A stretch of DNA of 64,000 nucleotides from Rheum nobile (GCA_027886185.1 WOAB01000837.1:744001-808000); one strand, 5' to 3'; shown: positions 43,920-56,058, counted from the stretch's first letter. Translations and numbers: made by a program. Notes: generated by a model not told the origin, from the sequence alone.

Positions 43920-46330
43920 AATTGAAAAAATAATAAAATATTAATTTATTATGACGAATTCAATTAATTAAGTTCAATATTTTTATGAATTTAGTCAATA
44001 AAATAACTATTGAGTTTTTCTAAGGACAAGTACGAGTAAAAATGGGTCGAAATTATACTGCTCGATCGATCTCGGGTACAAATTGGAATGGATATGATAT
44101 TTTGACTTTTAGGCCCCATATGCACAAGGAATGGTGGGCCATTCTTGCTTCTTCCTCATATGGAACCAAGAGCAACAACACAACGGACACCTTCACAACA
44201 ATGGCCCCGGTACGGTCCGACGTGGTGGCTTGAGGCTCGACTTTTTCCCTAGGGAGTTTTGGCTTGTGGTGGATTTTGCATGTGTTTGTTGACTCTAGCT
44301 TTTTAAGGTCTCTAACCTTGCAGCCATTTTGTCTTTTGCATCCCACATCCTTTTGTTGGGATTTTTTGTATAGCTATTTTTTTCTTTATATATATTTAAC
44401 ACCTTTCAAGAGCTGGATCAAGGCGACGGACTTGGCGGTGGCGACTCCTAGGCGTGGTGGCGTCATTGCAGTAGCATAGTGGTCTAGGATTCGTGGCTTC
44501 CAACGTCCATGCGCAGGCTGGGCAAAACCAAAAAGACTACTCATCGAACAAGATTCACGCGGCTCGTTCGAAGACCAAACGATGACGAAGTAGAGCGTGG
44601 CCGGTGGCGTTGGTTTCGAGGCGTTGCAAGGTTTCACCGACAATGGGTCGCAATAGTTGGTATCATCCTCCGAAGTCGGAAAAGTGGCTCAACAATGGCA
44701 AAAAATAGAGGAGAACGAGAGCTTTTGGGTTTTTTGATGATGAATTCGAGCGGAATGAACTCGTATGAATAGGAAAAATGTTTCCTTCAATGCCATAAAC
44801 ACGATCGCATGATTAAATCTTCTACATTTATTCAATTTCAATCGAATTTTCCAAATTTATACCCGAATGAGTCACGAATGCGTCATCACAACGGGATAAA
44901 TCTAGACGATTCTGCGTTCAATTGAACCAAAAATTTAGGGGCTTTGATTGAGGATTGTTTTATCTTCAATGCCTAATCAATGGAACAAGCCAATTTTTCC
45001 CCAAATGGTCGAATTTTGGCCTTGAACCTGAAACCCTAAAGCGCGAAAAAACAGAGCAGAGGTTGATGAAGAATCCTAACTTTTGAGTAATTACACTCGG
45101 CCCCCTCTTTCTAGGGTGAATTGCATTTGTTTCCCCAAACTTTCAAAAGTAATGCAAAAACACACTATTTCAAATCCAAAATTATTATAAAGTTGCCGAA
45201 AGTTTATTTTATAACCTTGGTTAAATTAATAATAGATTTTAACCCTGTATTATTGTAGCCTATTTGATAATTTTAAAAAAAAAATCATTCTAAAATAATT
45301 TTTGGACTTATGTAAATGAAAACGTATATTACTCTTCTATACAAGAAATAAAATTAATTTCATAACCTTTATTATAATCAAAATAAAATTACAATAATAC
45401 CCATCTAATTTTCTAGGGTTATTAGAGTTGCCAAATAAAATTTTGAGGACCTTAGTTGCCCAAACATTAATTCCAGTCCGTAAGTATCGACCCTTGATAT
45501 CCATCTTTTTAATTTCAGTTTCAAGGGGTTGACGATCTTGGTCGTCAAGATTCTACGCCTCCTGTTAATTAATGGTTCGTTCCCGAGTTTGTACTGACAT
45601 GACATAATCAAATAATAATCATTGAATGATTAAATCAAATTATTCTAATCATACTTTATGCAAAAATGATTCAATTTAATTTGAATAAAACAACGTTCGG
45701 TGTCCAATTTCACCGTTCAAGTTGGATTTTCGCACGACTTAGCTCAATGGGCAATATGGCCCAATTAGAAAACAAACAAAAGAGAACTGTTTACTTCTTC
45801 TCTTCGATTTGGATTCGTAGTTGTCGAGTATGACAATGAAGGTGCGGCGGAGTCCTCAATTTTGCGAGAAAGCATAACGTTTACAAGGCTAGATAGAACC
45901 TATGCGAAACGCTGATGGTGACGGCTTGACCGGTTTGACTTCGGTGTTGCTAGTATCCCTAGTTGGTCATACCATCATCACCTTCGTTTCCACATACGAC
46001 GTCAAATGTCGTACCATAAATCTTCACCACTAAATTAGCAAATCCGGTGACGATTGATCTTCCCAAGATTGATACAAACAAAAAAATCTGTGAAGAAAAA
46101 CAATGAAAGACCGTTTCTTTCTCCCTCGGAGGACTCTCCGACGTTCAAGTCAGATGACGGAAAATTCCATGAGAGAATAAGAAATTAGGCTAGAAAAGGG
46201 CATTAAATACCTTCACCCTTTTTAACAATTATCCAAGCCCAAAACTCTTATTGAACTTTTAATTAAAAATCCACTAGTTTATTCAATTTAAGAATTTATT
46301 TATTGATCAAATTAATAAATTTACCTCCTC
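43920..46330. other. Unassigned DNA between gypsy fragment C and the copia element
   Basis: No protein domain recognised. ORFs at 44042-44772 on + have irregular composition and no visible motif. The stretch 44450-44700 is more GC-rich than its flanks. The sequence could be the outer part of a longer LTR, but I cannot show it. Confidence 0.4.
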
Positions 46331-46335
46331 AATAA

Positions 46336-47085
46336 TGTAAGGATTTAGATGCTTTAAGCGGAATTTCAGAAAACAGTTTTCTAACATCTAACTTAGGATC
46401 TCATGCACAAACTCGATACGAATCATATATGAAAGAGTAACATACCTTTTGATGAAAAAATTGTTTCCGGGATCACCTTGGAGAATAGAGCCTCAAGTGT
46501 GACTCCTCTATTTAGTCCACACGAGAACGGATCTGGATCGCCTGGGTTACGTTTGCTAGAACGTGAGAACGGGTCAAACTCCGATCTTGGCACCAAGGGA
46601 TGTCACGACTGCAAGTGAGATTGTGGCATTGGTTTGAATTACAACCTTCACGTGAGACTTAGATTAGCTAATCCCATATTAGCTATATTTCTGTTATATA
46701 AAAAGGCATGTAAAATATATCTAATATATTATATTATCCCATATCATATCTCGCAAGATATATTTCCTTTTATCATCAAGTAATAGATAATTATTATCTC
46801 TTACTTGGTGAGCAACCCGCATCTTTAATCTCTCACATGACTGCAATCCTAAAGCCTTATTGGGCCTTCAGTTTCGCTTAATCTAATCCAATTACTCTAT
46901 TGTGTGTGATCTTATAGGACTCGGATATAATAGCAATGGGCCAAATCCAATTTATCCCATAAGTCATAGTTGGCTTCTAGTAAAGCACTAAGACTACCTA
47001 AAATATTCGGATTATAAATCTCCATTATTAATCATATTCTATCATTAGTAATTGTCATCTTGATTAAAGGACACATATTCCTTCA
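46336..47085 (-). repeat. 3' LTR of copia element D
   Basis: Pairs with 53491-54245. It differs by point changes and two indels: 'GAACGGATCTGGATC' is present only here, and an extra 'TTTGTTCACGTGTGACT' is present only in the other copy. TTATATAAAAAGG near 46692-46704 gives TTTTTATATAAC on the minus strand, a TATA box. Confidence 0.93.
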
Positions 47086-48029
47086 ATCTCTCACTTGTCC
47101 TTAAACAAGTGTGCAATATCAATTCCTTTGTCACTTAGTGTCGAATTTGATGATATGGTAACATCTTATGTAATCCAAATAAATATTCAAATTGTTTCTC
47201 GAACTCTGAGCTTGAACTATCAAAACAAATGATTGATATTAATCCATTTGAGCACGACCATGCATTTTCAGTTCTTACTCTTCAAGTGGCCAAGACACCA
47301 TTCCTATCCACACATATATAGATATATAAATAGGAGGACTTCTCCAATCTTGTGTGACTATAGCTCCCTATCAATTTTCAGCAATCCTGATCACTGCCTT
47401 TATAGCCGCCTTTTACGCAACGGTGTTTGATAATGTCAAAGACTACCAATCACCCAACAAGAGGTATATCGCACTCATGTCTAAGGAATCTACTAATCAT
47501 AGTTCAACTTAAAATTCTACAACTCATTTGAAGAATCTTAAGGTAGGTCTGCCCAACACGTATCCACCATACATGTCCATGTAATTGATTAGACATCTTC
47601 ATGTCCCTATAGCCCGTGAAACTTGGCGCTATCAATCAACTTACATAATAGCCTGTATTGAGTCATTTATGTCCAATTTGATGACTTAGACTACGGACAA
47701 CTCATAATTCATAATATCAGTTCACTTAATAGGGTTTCATCCACCATAACTTTTATGATGATCCTATTTGATGATTATAAATTATTAGGACATTTTACTT
47801 AATTCTAAACCATAATTAAGTAATAATGAAACTTTATTTCAAAATCAAACATGATGCAATGTTTCAACAATCATGAAATCAACATCCATAACCTCAAAAC
47901 AATAAAATCTCAAAGCCATTCTCCAATGTGCTTGAGACCCTTAGCCACAGTGACTGTCACACTTCGGCTTAGGTATAGGTTTAGTTAACGGATCTACAAT
48001 ATTGGCATCCGTATGTATTTTGCAAAACT
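47086..48029 (-). pseudogene. 3' end of copia D with RNase H missing
   Basis: The purine-rich GGACAAGTGAGAGAT (minus) at 47086-47100 is the polypurine tract. Upstream on the minus strand, frames near 48010-47900 encode DANIVDPLTKPIPKPKC-like sequence. This is the usual end of a copia polyprotein ('NIADPLTK'). It follows almost directly on the RT end, so the RNase H domain of about 130 residues is absent. The rest is untranslated. Confidence 0.7.
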
Positions 48030-49217
48030 TCACATCTCCTTAACGACTAACTCATCATCTCCTCCATACACCAAGAGATCATCTTTAGTGCTTCTTAAGT
48101 ACTTTAGGATGTTCTTACCTATATTCAAGTATGTTTCACCTAGAGTCGATTGGTATCTACCACACAAGCTCAAAGCGAATGCAACACCCGGGCGAGTACA
48201 AATCATGGCATACATGATGGATCCTACTACAGATGCATAAGGAATCCTATGCATTCTCTCTAGCTCAGCCGGTGTCACTGGGCACTGCTTCTTGCTTAGA
48301 TGTAAGGCATGTTGCATAGGCAAGAATCCCTTCTTGGAATTCTTTATATTGAACCTATCAAGAACCTTATCCACATAAGTTCCTTGACTTAGTCCAATAA
48401 GTCTCTTAGACCTATCTCTATAGATCTTGATACCTAATATGTACTCAGCTACTCTTAGGTCTTTCATTGAGAAATTCTTCTTAAGCCAGTCCTTAACGGA
48501 CTCCTGCATAGGAATATCGTTTCTAATGAGTAGTATGTCATACACATACAAGACCAGGAAGACCACTTTGCTCTCACTAAACGTTTTGTAAACACAAGGT
48601 TCTTCTTCACATCTGATAAAGTCAAACTGTTTGACCACTTCATCAAATCGAAGGTTCCAACTCCTTGATGCTTGCTTAAGTCCATAAATGGACTTCTTAA
48701 GCTTGCAAACTTTCCTAGGATTCTGTGGATCCTCAAAACCCTCAGGTTGTATCATGTACACATCCTCTTCTAAATATCCATTTAGAAAAGCGGTCTTGAC
48801 ATCCATTTGCCAGATCTCATAATCATAATGAGTTGCAATTGCTAGGAGTATCCGAATGGATCTAATCATGACGACTGGAGAGAAGGTGTCATCATAGTCA
48901 GTACCATGAATCTGTTTCAGGCCTTTTACAACCAGTCTAACTTTGAAAACTGTTACGTTTCCATCCTTGTCTGTTTTGAGTTTGTAAACCCATTTGCACC
49001 CTATGGGTACTACCCCATCTGGCAAATCTATCAAGTCCCATACTTGATTCTCAGACATGGAATCCATTTCAGACTTCGTGGCAATACGCCATTTCTCAGA
49101 GTCTGTACTCGCCACAACTTGCTTGTATATAGTAGGCTCATCGCTTTCTAAAAGCAGGATTTCCAAACTCGCAATCATTACGAAATCAATGTATCTCTTT
49201 GGTTGCGCTTTGGGCAT
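48030..49217 (-). CDS. Copia reverse transcriptase with a mutated active site
   Basis: This 395-codon frame carries the copia RT: WRIATKSEMDSMSENQVWDL, GCKWVYKLKTDKDG, DYDDTFSPVV, QMDVKTAFLNGYLEEDVYM, PEGF, KLKKSIYGLKQASRSWN and IPYASVVGSIMYAMICTRP. The catalytic YVDD reads Y-V-Y-D at 48548-48537, so the first Asp is Tyr, most likely from one base (GAC/GAT to TAT). It would not polymerise. The frame ends at DDELVVKEM, where RNase H should begin. It is otherwise open, which suggests a recent loss. Confidence 0.92.
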   Translation of the reverse strand: MPKAQPKRYIDFVMIASLEILLLESDEPTIYKQVVASTDSEKWRIATKSEMDSMSENQVWDLIDLPDGVVPIGCKWVYKLKTDKDGNVTVFKVRLVVKGLKQIHGTDYDDTFSPVVMIRSIRILLAIATHYDYEIWQMDVKTAFLNGYLEEDVYMIQPEGFEDPQNPRKVCKLKKSIYGLKQASRSWNLRFDEVVKQFDFIRCEEEPCVYKTFSESKVVFLVLYVYDILLIRNDIPMQESVKDWLKKNFSMKDLRVAEYILGIKIYRDRSKRLIGLSQGTYVDKVLDRFNIKNSKKGFLPMQHALHLSKKQCPVTPAELERMHRIPYASVVGSIMYAMICTRPGVAFALSLCGRYQSTLGETYLNIGKNILKYLRSTKDDLLVYGGDDELVVKEM

Positions 49218-49363
49218 ATCTGATCTACGTGTTGGCTAAACAACAAGAGGTTCTGCCACAACATTTTGTGGACCCTCATTGGAATCAGATTCTGGAGAAG
49301 CGATAGGAATGGGGTCTTGCGACTTTACTACCTCTGGTGTATGAGTTCCCTCTCCTTGCGGGA

Positions 49364-50293
49364 TTAGGTCCCCAAATATCGTCGTCTCTGAAATAGAGTA
49401 ATCCATATCATCTTGTTGCTCACTTTGTTGCTCTTCTCGAACTTCTTTGAGATCAACATTTCTCCTACTTGACTTTTTGGAAACAAATTCTTTTCCATAA
49501 AGACAATATCCCTAGCAATAAACACTTTATGCTCACTGGGATTGTAGAAGTAGTATCCTTTAGTTTCCTTAGGATACCCTACAAAGAAACACTTATCTGA
49601 TTTGGGTGCAAGCTTATCTGCTATTAAACGTGTTTCATAAGCTTCACATCCCCAGATCTTTAGAAAAGACAAACTTAGAACTCTTCCAGTCCATAACTCA
49701 TATAGTGTCTTATCTATAGCTTTAGACGGAGTCTTGTTTAGTGTGAACACTGTAGTTGTGAGAGCATATCCCCAAAAATATATTGGAAGATCAACAAAAC
49801 TCATCATAGATCGAACCATGTCCAACAAGGTCCTATTCCTCCTTTCAGACACACCATTCAATTGTGGTGTTCCGGGTGGAGTTAGTTGTGAGATGATCCC
49901 ACAACTTCTTAAATGATGATCAAATTCTTGACTCAAATATTCACCACCACGATCAGATCGTAGTGCTTTAATTTTCTTGCCAAGTTGGTTTTCAACTTCA
50001 TTCTGAAACTCTTTGAACTTTTCAAAAGATTCAGACTTATGTTTCATTAAGTATATGTATCCATATCTACTTAAATCATCAGTAAAGTTTATGAAGTATC
50101 TGTAATAACCTCTAGCTTCTGTGCTCATTGGTCCACATACATCTGTATGTATTAGGGCCAAAAGCTCAATTGCTCTTTCACTCACTCCAGTAAAAGGTGA
50201 CCTTGTCCTCTTTCCCATTAGGCAAGATTCACATGTTTCAAATGATTCACAATCAAATGAGGTCAGAAGTCCATCCTTTTGGAGCTTCATCAT
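49364..50293 (-). CDS. Copia integrase
   Basis: The frame begins in the GAG-pre-integrase HHCC domain (CESCLMGKRTRSPFTG) and continues with the core: LIHTDVCGPM, FINFTDDLSRYGYIYLM, LRSDRGGEYLSQEF and GTPQLNGVSERRNRTL. The acidic triad is visible as the Asp of HTDVCGP, the Asp of TDDLSRY and the Glu of GGEY. It ends in the C-terminal block KSDKCFFVGYPKETKGYYFY. The frame is separated from the RT by ~150 bp with stops. Confidence 0.92.
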   Translation of the reverse strand: MMKLQKDGLLTSFDCESFETCESCLMGKRTRSPFTGVSERAIELLALIHTDVCGPMSTEARGYYRYFINFTDDLSRYGYIYLMKHKSESFEKFKEFQNEVENQLGKKIKALRSDRGGEYLSQEFDHHLRSCGIISQLTPPGTPQLNGVSERRNRTLLDMVRSMMSFVDLPIYFWGYALTTTVFTLNKTPSKAIDKTLYELWTGRVLSLSFLKIWGCEAYETRLIADKLAPKSDKCFFVGYPKETKGYYFYNPSEHKVFIARDIVFMEKNLFPKSQVGEMLISKKFEKSNKVSNKMIWITLFQRRRYLGT

Positions 50294-50560
50294 GCGATTT
50301 AGGCTAATGTGACCTAATCGACAATGTCATAGATAGGTGGTGCTACAGTCATTTGATTTTTGATTTTTGTTGTTTATGTTATAGATCATGAATCCTTGAT
50401 CCACAATATAGAGTCCATTACTCAGTATGGCATCGACATAAAAGATGTTATCTTAAAAAATAGAAAAACGCTGACCTTTAAGAGTAAAATTATAGCCTTC
50501 TAAATCTAAAACACAAGTCGCAATCAGGTTTCTAGTAATAGACGGGACAAAATAACAATT
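50294..50560 (-). pseudogene. Protease-to-integrase junction of copia D
   Basis: The minus strand shows the expected spacer between protease and the HHCC domain with frameshifts and stops. It contains a 'HCRLGHISLNRMMKL'-like histidine segment near 50320. No full-length frame remains. Confidence 0.55.
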
Positions 50561-51636
50561 ATTTAAGTTCTAATACTAAACCAGAAGGTAAAGGTAAACT
50601 ATAATCTATAATGGCAAGTGCAGCAACCCTTGCTCCATTTCCAATGCGTTGGTCTACCTCTCCCTTAGCTAAGCTTATACTTCTTCTTAGTCCCTGCACA
50701 TTCAAAATAATGTGACAACCACACCCTGAGTCCAATACCCAAGTTGAAGCTTTAGTTGTTAGGACTTCTATAACATCTATACCTGAATTGGAACTCATAT
50801 TTCCATTATTTTTATCTTCCAAGTATTTTGGATAGTTCCTCTTCCAATGACTCTTGGCATGGCAGTAGAAACAGTCATGGTCAGCCGCTACTTTAGCCTT
50901 TTCAGTAGTCTGTTTGAGTTGCGCAACTTGCTTGCCCTTCCCTTGCGCGTTCTCCTTCTGTTGTCCAGGTGCCCCTTTCTTGAACCCTCTTCCCTTGTTG
51001 ACCATCAATATCTCTTTCTTGGTGTCAACACAGATATTTTGCTCAGCTGTTTTGAGCATCCCATGTAACTCTTCAAGTGTTTTTCCAACTCCATTCATAT
51101 TGAAGTTAAGCTTGAATTGAGCAAATCCATCATGCAGAGAGTGGAGTATGATGTCTGTATCCAACTCTTGACTATAGGGGTGGCCAAGCCTTTCCATGTT
51201 CTCAAAATGTCCAATCATATTGAACACATGAGCACTAACTGGCTTGCCTTTCTCAAGCTTGCAATCAAGAATTGCCTTATGAGTCTCATACTTCTCCATT
51301 ATCGCTTGCCTCTGAAACATAACTTTCAGGTTGCGAATGATGGTGTAGGCGTCCATCCTCTCAAACCTCTTTTGAAGGCTCGATTTCATGGAAGCCAACA
51401 AAAGACAAGTGACAATCATTGACTTATCATTTGATCTGCTTTTCCTCTACTATCTCCTCTGGAGTAGACATAGCAGTCAATGTTGGAATAGGGGTGTCAA
51501 GGACATTCTCTCTTCCTTCAGACCAGAGAACAATTCTCAAATTTATTTCCCAATCTAGAAAGTTGTTACCGTTCAACTTATTCTTCTCAAGAATCGAACA
51601 TAAGTTGATGATGGTTGAGTTATCGTTTCTAGACAT
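50559..51636 (-). pseudogene. Copia gag and protease
   Basis: ATG at 51636 (MSRNDNSTIINLCSILEKNK) starts the N-terminal Gag domain with LNGNNFLDWEINLRIVL. The frame shifts near 51425 and resumes with ASMKSSLQKRFERMDAYTII and ILHSLHDGFAQFKLNFNM (UBN2-type Gag). The knuckle CFYCHAKSHWKRNY at ~50873-50832 has Tyr in place of the last Cys. The protease has WVLDSGCGCHI at ~50738, with Asp50732 in the D-S-G motif. The frame runs off after 'LVLELK' at 50559. The damaged knuckle would impair RNA packaging. Confidence 0.88.
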
Positions 51637-51639
51637 GAT

Positions 51640-53474
51640 ATCTACAACAAAAATAACATGCAAAATGTAAATCATGCTTATCATGCAATAGATTAAAAAT
51701 TTTAAACATGCTTTAAACATAAATAAGCTAATGCCATTTTATCCATTCAAAATTTTCCCTTTGAATAAAATTTTCCCAACTTATGCTTTAAACAAAATTT
51801 TCCCAAGATCCTATTTCAGATAAGACTTTAGGCGTACTTTGGCACTTCCCTAAATCTTATGTGATCAAGGTAAGTAACTTTTACTAGTTATAACATTTAT
51901 AACTCTTGGTTGATGGATTACATCTTATGTCAAATCTATCCCATGCCTCAAAATCCAAAACTTTATCTTTTGATATTTTGTTGAGTATAACCAAATCAAG
52001 GTTGTAAACCCCTTATATAGATTTATCCGTACTATCCCAAGGTCAAAGCATGGACACCTTGTTTTGGCAAAACCTATCCATCAAATTCCAAGGGCCTCAT
52101 AGGTTATGATTTGGAAAGGTAAAATCTCAATTTTCTTTTACGGGAACTAGGTTTATCATGCAAGTCTATTTACTAGTGAACTAAATAGCATAAGTAAACA
52201 AACAAGCATAAACTTAGAAATATTTAAAGCAAAACAAATACAATAAATAAATGTGATCCTAGTATGACCCCTAAAAACCCATAAGATCTAATCTTCATAG
52301 ATTCTTCTTGTCTATTGGATCTCCATCCTTGATTCTCCTCTAGATCTCCATCCTTGAATCTTCATAGGATATTCTTCTCTTGTATTACATAATGTAAATC
52401 TAATCTAATTTCTTGAAAATTAAATTATAAAAATACATAATGATACATAGATCGTGTACAAGAAAACGATACGCAAATCGTCTTTTTTATCTTATTTGGG
52501 CCATACCAGTCACCGCATGCAATAATAATATCATAATATTAAATCATACATGCAAAATATAATATCACAATAATAGACTATTAATCATATTAACAGACTT
52601 TCAAGATTAAGTTAATTAAATTATCCAATAAAATAATTAATCCAATCTTCTTATTATTTTAATTCGATAAAATCATATATGGAATTAATACCATTATTAA
52701 TCATTACCATGTATAATTTGATAAAATATACTCTAGAGATAAGATATCTTGTTACCATATCTAATTAAGGTAGTTAGGATCTTATGCTAACAAACCCTAA
52801 CCCTAATTCAGCCCTCACCCTAGTTGCACCACGCAGCCACCACCTCAGCTAGCTCGCGCAGCCAGCCGCCCCTCGGACCGCCGCCGCACCACCCCCGGTC
52901 TGCCGTCGGCCACCACGCACCGCCGTGAACCACTTTTGGCCACCTAGCCACGATTTTACCCCTTCTCCCACTCAAATTTTGTAATAATTACAAATTTTGA
53001 TGATTTTAAGGATTAGATGGTGTAATTTTCAGAAATTAATATTTTAAAAATTTTATCTATGAACCAATTTCATACAAAATTAATCAACTTTGGGCATTCA
53101 AGGCATGAAATTCTAAATTTCTAGGGTTTGAATCAATTTTCAACAACATGAAAAATCAAGTATTTTTATGTGTGACTATGATTTATACAAGAAATCATAT
53201 ATCTTGCATAAATTAAACATACAAATCGATTTTAGGGTCAAAATTAAGCAAAAAAACCAGAATTTTAGCATGCATAATTTCGTTCCTAGGGGCTGTTTTT
53301 TCGGGCATATAATATACATAAAAGTCATAACTTTATGCATCCAATCAATTAAAATCACAATTTTAAACATACAAGTTAATCCATATATCAATTTTACCAC
53401 TAAATTGAACCAAAATAATCAAGAACATGCATCAAAATTAATAACTTGAATTATGATCATATCAATTTATGCAA
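51640..53474 (-). other. Leader of copia element D
   Basis: Long untranslated leader between PBS and gag. It is AT-rich except for a GC-rich patch at 52800-52930 rich in CCGCC and CCACC. I see no conserved ORF. 53168-53449 is open but lacks any recognisable domain. Confidence 0.6.
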
Positions 53475-53490
53475 GAGGCTCTGATACCAC
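53475..53490 (-). other. Primer-binding site of copia D
   Basis: GAGGCTCTGATACCAC on + reads GTGGTATCAGAGCCTC on -. It contains the exact 12-base initiator-Met-tRNA complement TGGTATCAGAGC, directly at the LTR edge. Confidence 0.95.
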
Positions 53491-54245
53491 TGTAAGGATT
53501 TAAATGATTTAAGCGGAATTTCAGAAAACATTTTCTAACATCTAACTTATGATCTCATGCACAAACTTGATACGAATCATATATGAAAGTGTAACATATC
53601 TTTTGATGCAAAACTTGTTTCCGAGATCACTCTAGAGAATAGAGCCTCAAGTGTGACTCATCTATTTAGTCCACACGAGATTGCCTGGGTTACGTTTGCT
53701 AGAACGTGAGAACGGGTCAAACTCCGATCTTGGCACCAGGGGATGTCACGACTGCAAGTGAGATTGTGGCATTGGTTTGAATTGCAACCTTCACGTGAGA
53801 CTTTTGTTCACGTGTGACTTAGATTAGCTAATCCCATATTAGCTATATTTCTGTTATATAAAAAGACATGTAAAATATATCTAGTATATTATATTATCCC
53901 ATATCATATCTCACATGATATATTTTCTTTTATCATCAAGTAATAGATAACTATTATCTCTTACTTGGTGAGCAATCCACCTCTTTAATCTCCCACATGA
54001 CCGCAATCCTAAAGCCTTATTGGGTCTTCAGTTTCGCTTGATCCAATCCAATTACTCTATTGTGTGTGACCTTATAGGATCTGAATATAATAGCAATTGG
54101 CCAAATCCAGTTTATCCCATAAGTCATACTTGGCTTCTAGCAAAGCACTAAGACTATCTAAAATATCCGGATTATAAATCTCCATTATTAATCTTATTAT
54201 ATTATTAGTAATTGTCATCTTGATTAAATGACACATATTCCTTCA
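53491..54245 (-). repeat. 5' LTR of copia element D
   Basis: Mate of 46336-47085. It ends TTCCTTCA, followed by AATAA. TATA-like TTTTTATATAAC on minus near 53850-53862 would drive transcription leftwards. Confidence 0.93.
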
Positions 54246-54250
54246 AATAA

Positions 54251-54666
54251 TCTATATGAAAGTGAAGTCATATGAATCTAAATTAATTATCACACAGACA
54301 GGTTAGTACTTAGTTCACACACCCAAATTGAATGAGCTCACCTACAAAATTACGTGCATATAGAAGTCCAACCTAAAAACTCGCTCAGTCACTGCCTTCG
54401 TTTTACTACCCCAAGAAGCATAAAGGAGGTTAAGAAAAAGTAAAATCTCCCAAAAAACCCAAATTGTATCAGCTCACCTACAAAACGGGGGTCTTGTTTA
54501 CACCGGAATTTTTTGTGTTTCGCACCGGAAATACTATACGCAACTATGTAGCATTCAAAAAAAAACAATTGTAAACGCTATATGGTAGCGTTTGAGTAAA
54601 CCCGATTCAAGTTAGATGCTACCATATAGCGTTTACCTTTTTTAGGGGTTCAATTAAATAAAAAAA
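54251..54666. repeat. Flank with a 19-bp perfect inverted repeat
   Basis: GTAAACGCTATATGGTAGC at 54571-54589 and its exact reverse complement at 54618-54636 are separated by 28 nt. Upstream, 'CCAAATTGAATGAGCTCACCTACAAAA' type sequence occurs twice (near 54325 and 54465). Nothing here codes for protein. Confidence 0.85.
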
Positions 54667-55319
54667 ATGAAATTAAAATTGGAAAAAAATAAAACGTTTT
54701 TGAATGCTATTAAAACGGTGGCGGCGGCGATCGTGTGGAGGACATCAGAGATCGTGTGGAGGCGGGAGGAGAGACGGCGGTGGTGGAGCTTCTGGCGGAG
54801 GTGGCCCCAGATCTGGTGGCGGAGACGGGAGGAGAGACGGTGGTGGAGGAGGCGGCGGAGGTTCTGACGGAGGTGGACCCAGATCTGGTGGCGGAGGCGG
54901 AAGGAGAGACGGTGGTAGAGGTGGTGGCGGCGACGTGGGTTCTGATGGAGGAGGCGGTGGCGAGGAGGACGACGCCGGAGACGACGCTGGAGGAGCTTGT
55001 TTCGGAGACAACGCCGGAGGAGGTGGGTTTAGGGTCGGGTCTGGTTCCAGGTCGGGTCGGGTCCGGTTCGGTGGAGGAAGTTGGTCCGGGTCGGGCCGGA
55101 CCCGGGTCAAGGCTGGCTGGAGGAGACGATGTAGGGTCGGAAAACGCTCTCTCTGTGGCGGCGGCAGTCGGAGCGACAGTGGTGGCGCAGTCGTCGACGT
55201 GGGATAAGTCGGTGGCGTCTATGATTGAGGCGAGCGGATCGAAGAGTGTTTCGGTGGTTCTAAATTCGAAACGACGTACTTATGAGGTATTTTATGAATT
55301 AATAATTATTTATGTTTAG
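54667..55319 (+). pseudogene. Possible first exon of the PMD gene (Gly/Glu-rich repeats)
   Basis: The + strand is GC-rich with an imperfect ~70-bp repeat (GGAGGAGAGACGG at ~54768, 54829 and GGAAGGAGAGACGG at ~54899). The 54735-55319 frame encodes repeats of 'VAPDLVAETGGETVVEEAAE' type. It ends in SASMIEASGSKSVSVVLN, with a donor-like GAG|GTATTT at ~55286. Overlapping frames are also open because of the repeats, so the true frame is uncertain. It may precede the PMD exons downstream. Confidence 0.4.
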
Positions 55320-55880
55320 ATATCATTTAAATATTTGTTTATATATGATAAATGAAATGCACTCGTAATTAAATTATAATAGGGAAAGAAAATTTGATGT
55401 CCAAATATTAGAGGGATTTTAGGTATAAATTGCTTATGAATGTAAGAAATGATTTTAATAAGCAAAAAAATAAATGAAAGAATAATTAAAATTTCTTAAT
55501 AAATGTATGTTAATTGATAATTTATACCATGTTAAAATATTAAAGTTGGAAATATAGATTTATTATAATTTAAATCAAAGAAAAAAAAATTAATGAAACA
55601 AAATATATAAATCAAAGAAAAATAATTAAATAATAATTTAAATTAGCGGAAAAAATTAGATTTATTAAATTAATTAAAAAAACATAACTAAATTTATCTT
55701 ATCTTAATTGATAATTTATCTCATTTTTAATATTAAAGATTTTAATCTTCATATATTTATTTAAATTTCAATGTAAAAACCCAAAAAATAATATATTAAG
55801 TAAATTATTCCTCGTAAAAGTATATATAAACTTCACATTGAATGTATAAACCTCATTTAACTCAAAAGAAATAAAATTTT
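55320..55880. other. Very AT-rich intron-like stretch
   Basis: Nothing recognised. A/T-rich with runs of A, consistent with an intron between the Gly-rich exon and the PMD exons. Confidence 0.4.
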
Positions 55881-56000
55881 GATTAAACAGGATTAATTGG
55901 ATGGTTTTCGACGACGGTTTGGCTCGTATGGACGGGATACGGAGCACTGCCGTGTTACTGCTTCTGCCCGCAAGTGAACGAGGGCAGATGTTTCTGGGCA

Positions 56001-56058
56001 GAAGAAGAAGAAGAAGAAGAAGAAGAAGAAGAAGAAGAAGAAGAAGAAGAAGAAGAAG
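56001..56058 (+). repeat. (GAA)n microsatellite
   Basis: About 19 uninterrupted GAA/AGA triplets lie in a region that would be coding for the PMD gene. Depending on frame they encode poly-Arg, poly-Glu or poly-Lys. Confidence 0.97.

Larger units (their letters stand above)
46336..54245 (-). mobile_element. Ty1/copia element D with both LTRs
   Basis: LTRs at 46336-47085 and 53491-54245 start TGTAAGGATTTA and end CATATTCCTTCA. A perfect AATAA target duplication flanks them (46331-46335 and 54246-54250). The PBS adjoins the right LTR and a purine tract adjoins the left LTR, so transcription is on the minus strand. Order is gag, protease, integrase, RT, which is copia order. The knuckle, RT active site and RNase H are damaged, so the element is not autonomous. 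Total length 7910 bp. Confidence 0.95.

Noticed and set aside
44042..44772. Small + and - ORFs as host genes
   Set aside because: No motif, no consistent frame, and composition close to the flanks.
52800..52930. GC-rich patch with CCACC/CCGCC words as an exon
   Set aside because: It lies in the leader of copia D and has no extended frame or splice context.
53168..53449. 93-codon ORF in the copia leader
   Set aside because: Asn/Ile/Lys-rich as expected from AT-rich DNA; no domain.
54745..55110. Pro-rich 121-codon ORF on the minus strand (PPPPSLLPPPPPDLGPPP)
   Set aside because: It is the complement of the GGA/GGT-rich repeat; all frames are open because of composition.
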